This document shows, piece by piece, positions 16,843 through 26,655 of a stretch of DNA of 64,000 nucleotides. Positions within the stretch are counted from its first letter, which is position 1, and each line of letters opens with the position of its first letter. Under the pieces are notes generated by a model, which saw only the letters and a program-made list of their open reading frames with translations, searched no databases and was not told the origin of the DNA. Both the position numbers and the translations under genes were made by a program. The stretch is from Bin16 sp965206315 (lineage in GTDB: Bacteria > Chloroflexota > Dehalococcoidia > Lucifugimonadales > Australimonadaceae): contig OZ242210.1 in NCBI GenBank assembly GCA_965206315.1, positions 868,001-932,000 of the forward strand, given 5' to 3'.

Positions 16843-16867
16843 GGATCCCGCCTTCGCGGGAATGACG
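16843..16867. repeat. family A palindromic repeat
   Basis: GGATCCCGC, CTTC, GCGGGAATGACG, just downstream of the bicupin stop. It has GGATCCC where most copies have GGATTCCC. Confidence 0.8.
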
Positions 16868-16895
16868 AAGGAAGGCGGGAACGACGGACAGAGGC

Positions 16896-18071
16896 CTAGT
16901 CGTAGTCCTGGAGGGCACCCTTCTTGTTCTCGGGGCCGGGGACGCCGGTGCAGGTCGCGACGAGGTTCTTCATGCGGCACTGCTGGCCGTACTTGGCGAG
17001 CTCGGCCTCGAAGATCTCGTGGACGCGGGGGTCTTCGTCCTCGTACTCGAGCTGGATACCGCCCTCCTTGATGCTGACCATGGCGCGGATCTCGCCTCTG
17101 CGGGAGGGGTCGTTGATGCCGCGCTGGTAGGTGTACTTGCGGGAGTTGGACGGGCTCATGTTGATGTAGCGCGCGGGGGTCGTGCCCACGTTGAAGTGCT
17201 GGTGGAAGTACTCACTGTAGGAGTCCTGCGTCGGCAGGTAGAGGCTGCCGCGCTGCCAGTCCGCCTTCACGAGGTCGGACATGTCCTCTTTCTGCCAGAC
17301 GAGCGCGAAGCCGACGCCGCCGGTGATGAGCAGGTGCGCGCCGGGGCCGTGGCGGTGCGCCTTCTTGTAGGTGCCGACCGGGAACTCGGAGATGTGGGAG
17401 GAGACGGTGTTGTCGGACAGCGACAGCATGATGTTGGTGCCGCCCGCGCCGCGCTCCGACCAGTCCGGCATGGGCATGTTGGCCGCGTCCGGCAGGAAGT
17501 TGGTCTCCCACACCCGGCCCTTGTACATCATGCCGGAGCCGGAGGCCCACCCTTCGTCGGCGGTCAGGCGGTCCGGGAAGACGTAGGGGTTGTTCCAGAT
17601 GAAATCCGGCGTGATGAACTTGCGGATCATGCCCGGCAGGTTGGTGACGGAGACCATGCGGGTGGGCTCCGAGCCGCTGCCGTTGAAGTGCTGGTACCAG
17701 GCGTTCATGGGGATGGAGAAGTACGCGCCTTCATTCCACTCGAACGTCTGTTTGCGGGACTCGTCGTACCAGACGGAGGTGGCGCCGCGTCCGCTGAGGA
17801 CGTAGATGACCTCGTTGAACATGTGGTGGTCAGGGTTGGTCTTGCCTGCGGGCTCGATCTCAAGCACGTGCTCGTCGGTCTCCTCGTCGCCGTCGAGGTA
17901 GACGACCGCACCGTTGCAGCCCTTGCGGGGCCAGTAGTCGAGCTCCAGGGAGTAGAGGTCCTTGATGTAGAGCCCGCCGTGGAGCTTCACGCCCTCGTTC
18001 TGCTGCCACTCCTCATACGTGTCGATGCGTTCGAAGGCCGGGGCGGTTGTCGGATCGTAGTTCGTCGTCAT
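16896..18071 (-). CDS. bicupin-domain protein (possible ring-cleavage dioxygenase relative)
   Basis: 391 residues with two cupin barrels. In the first half HHMFNEVIYVLSGRGATSVW resembles the cupin metal-binding motif; in the second half KKAHRHGPGAHLLITGG supplies metal-type His residues. Gentisate-dioxygenase-like bicupins share this layout, but the reaction is not certain. Start ATG 18071 with AGGAGG six bases upstream; the frame to 18122 runs into the leader. An inverted repeat GCAGGCG-AACG-CGCCTGC sits in the leader at 18097-18114. No operon partner is adjacent. Confidence 0.8.
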   Translation of the reverse strand: MTTNYDPTTAPAFERIDTYEEWQQNEGVKLHGGLYIKDLYSLELDYWPRKGCNGAVVYLDGDEETDEHVLEIEPAGKTNPDHHMFNEVIYVLSGRGATSVWYDESRKQTFEWNEGAYFSIPMNAWYQHFNGSGSEPTRMVSVTNLPGMIRKFITPDFIWNNPYVFPDRLTADEGWASGSGMMYKGRVWETNFLPDAANMPMPDWSERGAGGTNIMLSLSDNTVSSHISEFPVGTYKKAHRHGPGAHLLITGGVGFALVWQKEDMSDLVKADWQRGSLYLPTQDSYSEYFHQHFNVGTTPARYINMSPSNSRKYTYQRGINDPSRRGEIRAMVSIKEGGIQLEYEDEDPRVHEIFEAELAKYGQQCRMKNLVATCTGVPGPENKKGALQDYD

Positions 18072-18174
18072 GGTGTCCTCCTCTGACGAATTCCGCGCAG
18101 GCGAACGCGCCTGCCTGCGCATAGCGGGAAGGTACGCCCGCGCGCGTCAGCCGTCAAATCAAGGGGGACCGGGT

Positions 18175-19923
<1,749 letters not shown>

Positions 19924-19952
19924 CGGTCTGCCTCTCTGGTCCTGTTACGAGA

Positions 19953-19975
19953 AAGGGGCGCTCGGCGCGCCCCTT
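19953..19975 (-). terminator. attenuator terminator in the thrS leader
   Basis: On the transcript strand: AAGGGGCGC, loop GCCGA, GCGCCCCTT, then TCTC. A nine-base-pair stem followed by a short T/C tract, 30 bases before the thrS start and after the leader peptide stop. This is the expected place for a transcription attenuator. Confidence 0.8.
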
Positions 19976-20009
19976 CGTGCATGGTTGGAGATTACGTACG
20001 CGCCCAGGC

Positions 20010-20102
20010 TTATGCGGCCACGGCTGCCGTCTCGCCGACGCGCGCAGCCGCGGCCCTCGTAGTGCGGGTCGTCGTGGTTGTCGTGACTGCGGTGCGCTGC
20101 AT
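20010..20102 (-). CDS. threonine-rich leader peptide of thrS
   Basis: A 30-residue reading frame upstream of thrS on the same strand. Ten residues are threonine, including a run of six (codons 7-12), then Arg, then two more (codons 14-15). All four ACN codons are used, including ACA and ACT, which are unusual in this G+C-rich DNA. The TACAAT -10 is nine bases before its ATG, so the transcript starts almost at the start codon. The peptide ends 34 bases before the terminator stem. Together these features make a classical ribosome-mediated attenuation leader that senses charged tRNA-Thr. Confidence 0.85.
   Translation of the reverse strand: MQRTAVTTTTTTRTTRAAAARVGETAAVAA
20016..20055 (-). promoter_or_regulatory. 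pause-type hairpin over the 3' half of the thrS leader peptide
   Basis: On the transcript GGCCGCGGCTGC pairs with GCAGCCGTGGCC (12 pairs, one G-U), with an inner CGTC/GACG stem. It starts two bases after the last codon of the threonine run (20058-20084). A ribosome stalled on the threonine codons would cover and open it, freeing its 3' arm and the following GGGCGCG (20002-20008) to compete with the terminator stem. Confidence 0.65.
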
Positions 20103-20111
20103 GACGCCCGC

Positions 20112-20120
20112 ATTGTAGCA
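20112..20120 (-). promoter_or_regulatory. extended -10 promoter of the thrS leader
   Basis: The minus strand reads TGCTACAAT (TG-n-TACAAT). No good -35 is visible at the usual distance, consistent with an extended -10 promoter. The transcript should start about three bases before the leader peptide ATG. Confidence 0.65.
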
Positions 20121-20131
20121 CGCACCGAAGC

Positions 20132-20158
20132 GTGGTTCGACAGGCTCACCATGAGCGG
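20132..20158. repeat. family D repeat
   Basis: GTGGTTCGACAGGCTCACC then ATGAGCGG. Related copies are near 45118 and 48281. Confidence 0.75.
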
Positions 20159-20190
20159 AACACCAAGCAAGGCCCGAACGGAACACCACA

Positions 20191-20232
20191 CCCTGCAGGG
20201 CCCTCACCCTAGCCCTCTCCCTCAGGAGAGGG
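20191..20232. repeat. family B palindromic repeat
   Basis: CCCTGCAGGGCCCTCACCC, TAGCCCTCTCCC, TCAGGAGAGGG. This is the GCAGGG-leading subtype, also found at 31356 and 40352. Confidence 0.85.
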
Positions 20233-20258
20233 AACCAGAACGGGAAGTTGCAGGGCGG

Positions 20259-20267
20259 TGCTACAAT
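20259..20267 (+). promoter_or_regulatory. probable extended -10 promoter of xdhC
   Basis: TGCTACAAT, identical to the thrS leader element on the other strand. It is 69 bases before the xdhC ATG, and a family A repeat lies in the resulting leader. Confidence 0.5.
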
Positions 20268-20283
20268 CGTTGCAGACCACTCT

Positions 20284-20311
20284 GGATTCCCGCCTTCGCG
20301 GGAATGACGGG
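20284..20311. repeat. family A palindromic repeat in the xdhC leader
   Basis: GGATTCCCGC, CTTC, GCGGGAATGACGGG. If the promoter at 20259 is right, this hairpin is part of the xdhC mRNA leader. Confidence 0.85.
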
Positions 20312-20336
20312 GGAAGGCGCGGGGGAGGGTGAGCGC

Positions 20337-21461
20337 ATGAAGGCGGTCTACGACGAAGCAACAGCGCTGACGCATGACGGGCAGGACTTCGTCATCGCAA
20401 CCGTCGTGCACACGCAGGGCTCGACGCCGCAGAAGCCGGGCGCGGCGCTCCTCGTGCGGGGCGACGGCTCGACCGTCGGCACGCTCGGCGGGGGCTGCGT
20501 CGAGGGCGACATCTGGTTCGCCGCCAAGGAAGCGCTGCGCGAGAACACCGGCCCGCAGTACAAGCGCTACTACCTGAACGAGGACATCGCCGCGCGCGAC
20601 GGCCTCGTCTGCGGCGGCACGATGTACTTCTACATCGAGCCGCTCACCGGCGGCGCGGGCGGACGGGCGCTCTCCGCCGAGATCGCCGACGCCTACGCCG
20701 GAGGCCCCAGCCTCTCCGTCGCGACGCTCGTGAAGAGCGACCGTCTCGCGCAGGGCGCGCGCATCGTCGTCCGCGAGGACGGCATGTCCGAGGGCACGCT
20801 CGGCGACGCAGCGCTCGACGCGGAGGCGATCGAGACAGCGAAGGACGTCATGCCGATGGGGCGCACCGCCCGCATCCACACGGAGCAGGGCGACGAGCTG
20901 TTCGTGGAGGGCTACACGGCGCCCGCGTTGCTCGTGCTCATCGGCGGGGGGCACGTCAACCTGCAGGTCGCCCGCATCGGGCACATGATGGGCCTCCGCG
21001 TGATGGTAACGGACGACCGCCGCGAGTTCGCGAACAATGAGCGCTTCCCCATGGCGGAGGCGACGAACGTCGCGCCGTACGACCGTGGCGTGGACGCGTT
21101 CCCCGTGACGCCCAACACGGCGATCGTCATCGGCTCGCGCGGGCACCACTTCGACGACCTCGCGACCGAGGCGGCGGCGCGGACGAACGCGGGCTACGTG
21201 GGGCTGCTCGGCAGCAAGCGCAAGACGATCATGATCTACGAGTCGCTGCTGCGGAAGGGCGTTCCGGAGGAGCGGCTGCGCGAGATACACGCGCCGGTGG
21301 GACTCGACCTCGGTGGACGCACGCCGGAGGAGATCGCGCTCAGCATCGTGTCGGAGATAGTGGCGTGGCGGAACGGCCGCGCTGGAGGTCCGATGACGAT
21401 GGAGCCGTTCCACCTCGACCGACTGGTCGCCAAGGTGAACGGCGCGGCAGCACCCCGGTAG
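20337..21461 (+). CDS. XdhC/CoxF-family molybdenum enzyme maturation protein
   Basis: 374 residues. XdhC proteins bind molybdenum cofactor, promote its sulfuration and deliver it to xanthine-dehydrogenase/CO-dehydrogenase-type hydroxylases. N-terminal XdhC motif ATVVHTQGSTPQKPGA with GGGCVEGDIW; the C-terminal Rossmann domain has LVLIGGGHVNLQVARIGHMM and VGLLGSKRK. Start ATG 20337 with GAGGGTG upstream. No molybdenum hydroxylase subunits are adjacent; a MocA/MobA-like nucleotidyltransferase is at 31870-32493. Confidence 0.88.
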   Translation: MKAVYDEATALTHDGQDFVIATVVHTQGSTPQKPGAALLVRGDGSTVGTLGGGCVEGDIWFAAKEALRENTGPQYKRYYLNEDIAARDGLVCGGTMYFYIEPLTGGAGGRALSAEIADAYAGGPSLSVATLVKSDRLAQGARIVVREDGMSEGTLGDAALDAEAIETAKDVMPMGRTARIHTEQGDELFVEGYTAPALLVLIGGGHVNLQVARIGHMMGLRVMVTDDRREFANNERFPMAEATNVAPYDRGVDAFPVTPNTAIVIGSRGHHFDDLATEAAARTNAGYVGLLGSKRKTIMIYESLLRKGVPEERLREIHAPVGLDLGGRTPEEIALSIVSEIVAWRNGRAGGPMTMEPFHLDRLVAKVNGAAAPR

Positions 21462-21470
21462 CTCCAACCC

Positions 21471-24400
21471 CTATTCGTCGTAGCGGAGGGCTTCCGCTGG
21501 GTAGATGCGCGACGCCTGCCGCGCCGGGAGATAGGTGGTCAGGAGCGACGCGCCATAGGCGACCACGACCACGAGGACGACCGTCTCCCAGGGGATGGCA
21601 TACGTGACCGTTTCGAAGTCCTCGCTTATCTCGCGGATTATGCCGGCTGACAGTCCGAACCCGAGCCCAAGCCCGACGGCGATGCCGAGCAGTGCGATGA
21701 ACGAGGATTCGAGCAGGAACGAGAGCTGCACCATGCCGCTGCGGTAGCCGATAGCGCGCAGGATGCCGATCTGCACGCGCCGCTCCACGACGGAGCGCGC
21801 AGCGATGACGCCCAGCGCCGCGATGCCGACCACCAGGCCAAGGCCCATGAAGCCCTGGATGAGGCGGTTGAACGTGCGGTTCAGCGCGGTGAAGTCCTGC
21901 ACGATCTTCTCGAGCGAAGACGCCTGGACGCCGTGCTCCTCGAACTCCTCTTCCAGCGCCGCCGCGACCTCCTCCGCGCGCGACGGGTCGTTCAAGACGA
22001 TCTCGTAACCCAGGTACGGCAGGTCCACCGGCGCAAGCCGCTGCAGCACCTCGTGCCCGGTGGTAACCGTGTTGACGAAGAACGCGGACTCTTCCAGCAC
22101 GCCTATGACGCGGAGGCGCACCATGCGCGCCTCGGAGGAGTCGTACACCTCCACGTACACCTCCGGCAGCACGTCATCGTCGCGCTGGAAGCCTTCCAAC
22201 TGGAACGAGAAGTCCGGGCCGCCCTGTTCGAAGTCAGAAGCAGCCGGGACTATCGCAGCGCTGACGACCGCGACTTCCTCTCCTGCAGCCAGCGCGCGCC
22301 AGACCGCGCGGTCATCGGCGTAACGCTCGTCCCGCAGGCCGAACCCATAGGTGACTGCCTCAGCGTATGGCGCGTCTATGCTCGTGACGAACCAGTCCTC
22401 CAACTCCTGTTCTGTGTCCTCCTGCCGGATGCGCACGGGGAGCCCGCCCGTCGCCCCGATGGCCGCGAAATCGGCGGCGTCCAGCGCCGTGGACTCGTCG
22501 ATGCGCGCACCGAGGTCGCCGACAGGATTGGTGAAGCTGGCGCCGGCGGTGACGTCGAACCCGCCCGAGAACCTCCGGGTGTCGCCGAACGCGCTGTTGA
22601 ACGAAGCGTCGATGAAGCCGATGATCGACAGGGTGAAGATGACGAGCGAGAACATGGCGAGGGTCATCCCCGTTCGGAAGCGGCTCGCCATGGGGTATGC
22701 CAGCGCGGTCCTGATGATGGGCGCGAGCGTGCGTCCCCTTCCTCCAAGGACGGATATCGCGCTGACCAGGTACCCGGAGTTGTACATGACAACCCATACC
22801 GCTCCGACCACGAGCGTTACGCCGGAGAGGATGAACAGCTCTATCCCCTCGTTGAACTGCGGCAACCCGAAGTCCTCCCAATCGATGGGAACGAGCCAGA
22901 GGAGAACGAGCACCACGCCCGCCACCGTGTAGGCGATGCGCTCCGGCAACCGCACGGCGTGCTTGAGCGAGAGCGGCACACCGACCACGACGAGCGATAA
23001 CCCGATCGAGAAAGTGCCAAGCTGCTCCGTCGAGATGCCGTTGAGGATCAAGAGGACGCCGGCCACGACCATGAGATAGCCGGCGATGAACAGCGCCCAC
23101 GCCAGTTTCACTATGGCGCACGGTCCACTGAGCAACAGCCGCCGGAGCAGGCGGAGCGGACGCAGGCGCGGTATCGCCCGCAAGCCGTCCAGGTAGGCGC
23201 TGCCCACCGCACCCCAGTACTCCCGCAAACCACGGCCTTCGCCGGGCGGTTCCGGGATGTCGCGCACGGCGCGCACGATGTTCAAGGCGCTCACTCGCGC
23301 AGCCGAGACGATCACGACGAGGTAGGTGACCACCATCCCCAGCGTGTACGCAAGCAGCAGGCTCTGCCACCGGAACGCGAACACGATCTCGAAGCCGTCG
23401 AAGTCCTCTATCGCCCCCAACGCGGCGGATATGACGCGCACCATGACGAGACCGACCACGATGCCCAACACGCTGCCGACCGCCGCCGCCGCGAGCGAGT
23501 AGACCGCTCCCTCGAACGTGAAGAGCCGGACGATGTCGCCGCGCTGTGCGCCCACTGCCCGCGAGATGCCCAGCTCGCGCTTCCGCTCCGCAGCCAGCAT
23601 GACGAAGATGAGCGCGATGAGCAGGATGCCCGCCATGATGGAGAACGTACCGAACAGCAGGAAGATGCTCGCGAACTGGTCGCCCGTTTGGTCGGCCTGT
23701 TCGAGGCCATCCCGCTTGACGTCGTCGTAGTCGAGCCCGCGCTCGTCGCGGAGGTCCTCGAAGGCGTCCAGCACTGCGTCCGTGTGCCGCGCGCCCGAGA
23801 TGGCATCGCCCTCGTTGGAGATGAAGACGAAGTTGATATTCCCCTGCTCGCCCAGCAGCGCCTGCATGTCGCCCAGGCGCATCACGGACAGCGGGGAGGA
23901 TGAGCTGGTGGCCCCGCCCTCGTCGAAGACACCCGCGACGCTTACGGTCACCGGTATCTCCTCGAAGAAGAGCGCGAGCTGGTCGCCCGGTTCCGCGCGC
24001 AGGTCCTCGGCGGCGTCGGCGCCCAGGTACAGCTCGTTCCGCCCCAGTGCGCCGAGGTCGAGTTCGCTGCCGTCTGCATCGAAGTAGCTGCCGAAGCCGT
24101 CCGTATACGCTGGGTCCAGCCCCTGCACCTGCAGCCCCGGTATATTGCGGTCCGACGCGAGCGATATGGCAGGAGCCGACCGGCTGATCACCGGCATCAC
24201 GCCGTCGACGGGGGCATCGGCGAGCGCCGAACGGACGGCAGCGGCCGTCTCCTCGGGCATGAACGCCCGAATGCCGGACGCATCCCGCTCTTCAGAGAAG
24301 ACGGTCTCGTCGAGATGTCCCAGCTGCTTGACCACCAGCACGCGCACCGAGTGCGAGAGTGTGTCGCCGGTGGCGAACGACGCCGAGAAGAGGACCGTTG

Positions 24401-24584
24401 CCAGCATGAGGCCGACGACGATGAGCACGGTCTGCGATCGCCGCCGCGGGATGTTGCGCACCGCCATCTTCAGCACGACGGGGTTGCGCAGCACGAAGAA
24501 CGCCGTCACGGCGGCGGCGATGAGGAACACGACCGTGAGGACGGCGGTCAGCGTGCCGATGGGTATACCGAAGAGCGTCTCCAC
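21471..24584 (-). CDS. ABC transporter permease with two FtsX domains (MacB/LolC-E-like)
   Basis: 1037 residues, a fused permease of the type VII ABC group. An N-terminal helix pair is followed by KMAVRNIPRRRSQTVLIVVGLML, a large extracytoplasmic domain (about 80-310), a helix cluster with the FtsX segment (about 310-440: MLAAERKRELGISRAVGAQRGDI), a middle helix block (about 490-640), a second extracytoplasmic domain and a second FtsX segment (about 900-1037: VVERRVQIGILRAIGYRSGMV). GTG start, two bases after the ATPase stop, so they form a coupled pair. Such pairs usually act on lipoproteins, lipids or antimicrobial peptides rather than as simple importers. Confidence 0.9.
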   Translation of the reverse strand: METLFGIPIGTLTAVLTVVFLIAAAVTAFFVLRNPVVLKMAVRNIPRRRSQTVLIVVGLMLATVLFSASFATGDTLSHSVRVLVVKQLGHLDETVFSEERDASGIRAFMPEETAAAVRSALADAPVDGVMPVISRSAPAISLASDRNIPGLQVQGLDPAYTDGFGSYFDADGSELDLGALGRNELYLGADAAEDLRAEPGDQLALFFEEIPVTVSVAGVFDEGGATSSSSPLSVMRLGDMQALLGEQGNINFVFISNEGDAISGARHTDAVLDAFEDLRDERGLDYDDVKRDGLEQADQTGDQFASIFLLFGTFSIMAGILLIALIFVMLAAERKRELGISRAVGAQRGDIVRLFTFEGAVYSLAAAAVGSVLGIVVGLVMVRVISAALGAIEDFDGFEIVFAFRWQSLLLAYTLGMVVTYLVVIVSAARVSALNIVRAVRDIPEPPGEGRGLREYWGAVGSAYLDGLRAIPRLRPLRLLRRLLLSGPCAIVKLAWALFIAGYLMVVAGVLLILNGISTEQLGTFSIGLSLVVVGVPLSLKHAVRLPERIAYTVAGVVLVLLWLVPIDWEDFGLPQFNEGIELFILSGVTLVVGAVWVVMYNSGYLVSAISVLGGRGRTLAPIIRTALAYPMASRFRTGMTLAMFSLVIFTLSIIGFIDASFNSAFGDTRRFSGGFDVTAGASFTNPVGDLGARIDESTALDAADFAAIGATGGLPVRIRQEDTEQELEDWFVTSIDAPYAEAVTYGFGLRDERYADDRAVWRALAAGEEVAVVSAAIVPAASDFEQGGPDFSFQLEGFQRDDDVLPEVYVEVYDSSEARMVRLRVIGVLEESAFFVNTVTTGHEVLQRLAPVDLPYLGYEIVLNDPSRAEEVAAALEEEFEEHGVQASSLEKIVQDFTALNRTFNRLIQGFMGLGLVVGIAALGVIAARSVVERRVQIGILRAIGYRSGMVQLSFLLESSFIALLGIAVGLGLGFGLSAGIIREISEDFETVTYAIPWETVVLVVVVAYGASLLTTYLPARQASRIYPAEALRYDE

Positions 24585-24586
24585 CG

Positions 24587-25294
24587 TCAGTTGCCCTTCC
24601 CGTCAGCGGAGACCATCTCGTCGCTCTCGATCTGGCCGTCCCGCATCCGCACCATGCGTCCCGCGCGGGAGCCGACCACGGAGTCGTGGGTGACGAGCAC
24701 GAAGGTCTGCTCGCGCTCCTGGTTAAGGCGGCAGAGCAGGTCCATGATGTGCGTGCCGGTCTCGCTGTCCAGCGCGCCGGTCGGTTCGTCCGCCCAGACG
24801 ATGGCGGGGTCGTTCACGAGCGCTCGCGCTATGGTCACGCGCTGCTGCTGGCCGCCGGACATCTCCGCCGGGCGCTTGTTCGCCTGGTCCGCGAGCTCCA
24901 CCATCTCCAGCACTTCCATGGCGCGGGAGCGGGCCTTCGCCTGACCGTGACCCGACAGCAGCAGCGGCAGCTCGACGTTCTCCGCACCGGTGAGCACCGG
25001 CAGGAGGTTGTAGGCCTGGAACACGAACCCCATGCTCATCGCGCGGAACCGTGTGCGCTCCCTGTCCGACATCTCGTGGACGGACGCTCCGTCTATGACG
25101 ACCTCTCCGCTCGTAACGTCGTCTATGCCGGAGAAGGTGTTGAGCAGCGTGGTCTTGCCGGAACCGGAAGGCCCCATCACCGCGACCATCTGTCCTCTGC
25201 CGATGGAGAGGTCTACTCCCTGTAGAGCGTGCACCTCTATCTCGCCCGCCCGGTACGTTTTCACCACGCCCTGCGCCTCTATGATGTTCGTCAC
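24587..25294 (-). CDS. ABC transporter ATPase (LolD/MacB-type)
   Basis: 235 residues. Walker A GPSGSGKTTLLN, Q-loop FVFQAYNLLP (the YNLLP form is typical of the LolD/MacB group), signature MSGGQQQR, Walker B VWADEPTGALD, H-loop VTHD. The start is chosen as GTG 25294 because AGGAGG lies six bases upstream. The frame extends to 25732, but that part is out of character and overlaps the MFS gene. It energises the double-FtsX permease encoded directly downstream. Confidence 0.92.
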   Translation of the reverse strand: MTNIIEAQGVVKTYRAGEIEVHALQGVDLSIGRGQMVAVMGPSGSGKTTLLNTFSGIDDVTSGEVVIDGASVHEMSDRERTRFRAMSMGFVFQAYNLLPVLTGAENVELPLLLSGHGQAKARSRAMEVLEMVELADQANKRPAEMSGGQQQRVTIARALVNDPAIVWADEPTGALDSETGTHIMDLLCRLNQEREQTFVLVTHDSVVGSRAGRMVRMRDGQIESDEMVSADGKGN

Positions 25295-25365
25295 CCGGTT
25301 CCTCCTGTACCACTGCTGAATATGTACCATCGCATCACCGGGCGGGCGCTGGCAATGGCGTGGCG

Positions 25366-26589
25366 TCAGGGACCAGGCGAGGGCGTCGTTCTCGAAACGG
25401 CGAGGAAGACCGCCGCGCAGAGCAGAACGACCCCGATGATGCCGAACGCCGCGGGGATGCCCAGCGGCGCGGCGATGGCGCCCACCAGCAGCGGCCCGCC
25501 CAGCTGGCCGACGTTCACGGTGCCCTGCCACGTCCCGAGGAAGTAGCCACGCTTCTCTTCGGGCGCCAAGTCCATCGCATACGTCTGGAGGGTGTTCATG
25601 CCCACCACTTCGCCGACGCCGAACACGCCCGCCACGATCAGCGCAATCAGCAAGCCTTCCATCCCGAAGAGCAGGAACATCGACGCCGCCATCGTCACGA
25701 GCCCGAGCAGCAGGACGGGTTTGCGCCCCCACCAGTCCACCACGGCGCCCACCGGCATCGAGACGAGCATCGCGATGAGGCCGGACAAGCCGATCGCAGT
25801 GCCTATCTCGACGACGCTCAGCCCGACTTCCTCCGCTTGCACGGGGAAGTAGGTGCGGAACGCGCCGGGGCCGGCCGTGACGAGGCCTATCGCGAGCGTG
25901 ACCACGCTCAGCGTGAGGAAGTTGCGCGTCCTGAAGATCGATACGTCCAGCCTGAGGCGGCGACGCGGACGCTCCCCGGCCTCAGGCACGGGGGACGGGG
26001 CCTGCCGCGTCTCGCGGATCAGCAGCCACGTGATCACGATTATGAAGATCTTGGTCACGCCGATAAAGACCATGACCGCCCCGATGTCGAATGCCGCCGC
26101 GATCACCCCGGCAGCAGCCGGTCCGGCGAGGATGCCAAGCCGCATGGACATGTTCCGCAGCGCGACGCCCCGGCCCCTGTTGGTCACGCGGGTGAAGTCG
26201 GCGAGCAGCGCAGCCGACCCCGTCACCCAGACGGCGACGCCGAAGCCGGAGATGAGCTCGAGTCCCAGGAATACCGCGTAACTGTCGGTGAACCCCTGCA
26301 TGGCCGCCGCGCCGCCGTGCAGCACACACCCGGCGACCACGATCGGCCGCCGCCCCAGCCGGTCGGCAAGGGCTCCCGCCAGCGGCCCGCCGACAATCCT
26401 CGGGGCGGCGCTGAACGCCGAGACGAGGCCGACGAGGAAGAACGTGCCGCCGAGGTCGAAGGCCAGCAGGGGCCGCGCCATCCAGAGGGCTCCCGTGCCG
26501 AAGCCCCACAGGAAGAACGCCGAGAACACCGGCAGCGCTTCCCTGCTGAGGAGCCCCGGTTGCCCTTCGGTTTCGCGGTCTTCGTTCAC
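25366..26589 (-). CDS. MFS transporter
   Basis: 407 residues, 12 predicted helices. Loop 2-3 motif GALADRLGRRPIVV (GxLaDrxGrkp) and its second-half equivalent GAVVDWWGRKPVLLLG. A central cytoplasmic loop (about 195-215) is Arg-rich. GTG start. It lies 71 bases upstream of the ABC ATPase gene on the same strand and may share its transcript. The substrate is unknown; efflux is most likely. Confidence 0.85.
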   Translation of the reverse strand: MNEDRETEGQPGLLSREALPVFSAFFLWGFGTGALWMARPLLAFDLGGTFFLVGLVSAFSAAPRIVGGPLAGALADRLGRRPIVVAGCVLHGGAAAMQGFTDSYAVFLGLELISGFGVAVWVTGSAALLADFTRVTNRGRGVALRNMSMRLGILAGPAAAGVIAAAFDIGAVMVFIGVTKIFIIVITWLLIRETRQAPSPVPEAGERPRRRLRLDVSIFRTRNFLTLSVVTLAIGLVTAGPGAFRTYFPVQAEEVGLSVVEIGTAIGLSGLIAMLVSMPVGAVVDWWGRKPVLLLGLVTMAASMFLLFGMEGLLIALIVAGVFGVGEVVGMNTLQTYAMDLAPEEKRGYFLGTWQGTVNVGQLGGPLLVGAIAAPLGIPAAFGIIGVVLLCAAVFLAVSRTTPSPGP

Positions 26590-26655
26590 TCGCGCATCGT
26601 CGCGGAGATTACGGTGCGGCGCAAATGCAGGGTAGCCAACACACGTCTCCTGACC

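Noticed and set aside
20103..21467. A long minus-strand frame antisense to xdhC that ends in the threonine-rich stretch
   Set aside because: Only the last 30 codons (20010-20102) are meaningful as a leader peptide; the rest is the shadow of xdhC and lies upstream of the TACAAT promoter.
25295..25732. N-terminal extension of the LolD-type ATPase
   Set aside because: Residues before GTG 25294 are Arg-rich out-of-frame noise from the MFS gene; the strong AGGAGG site fixes the start at 25294.
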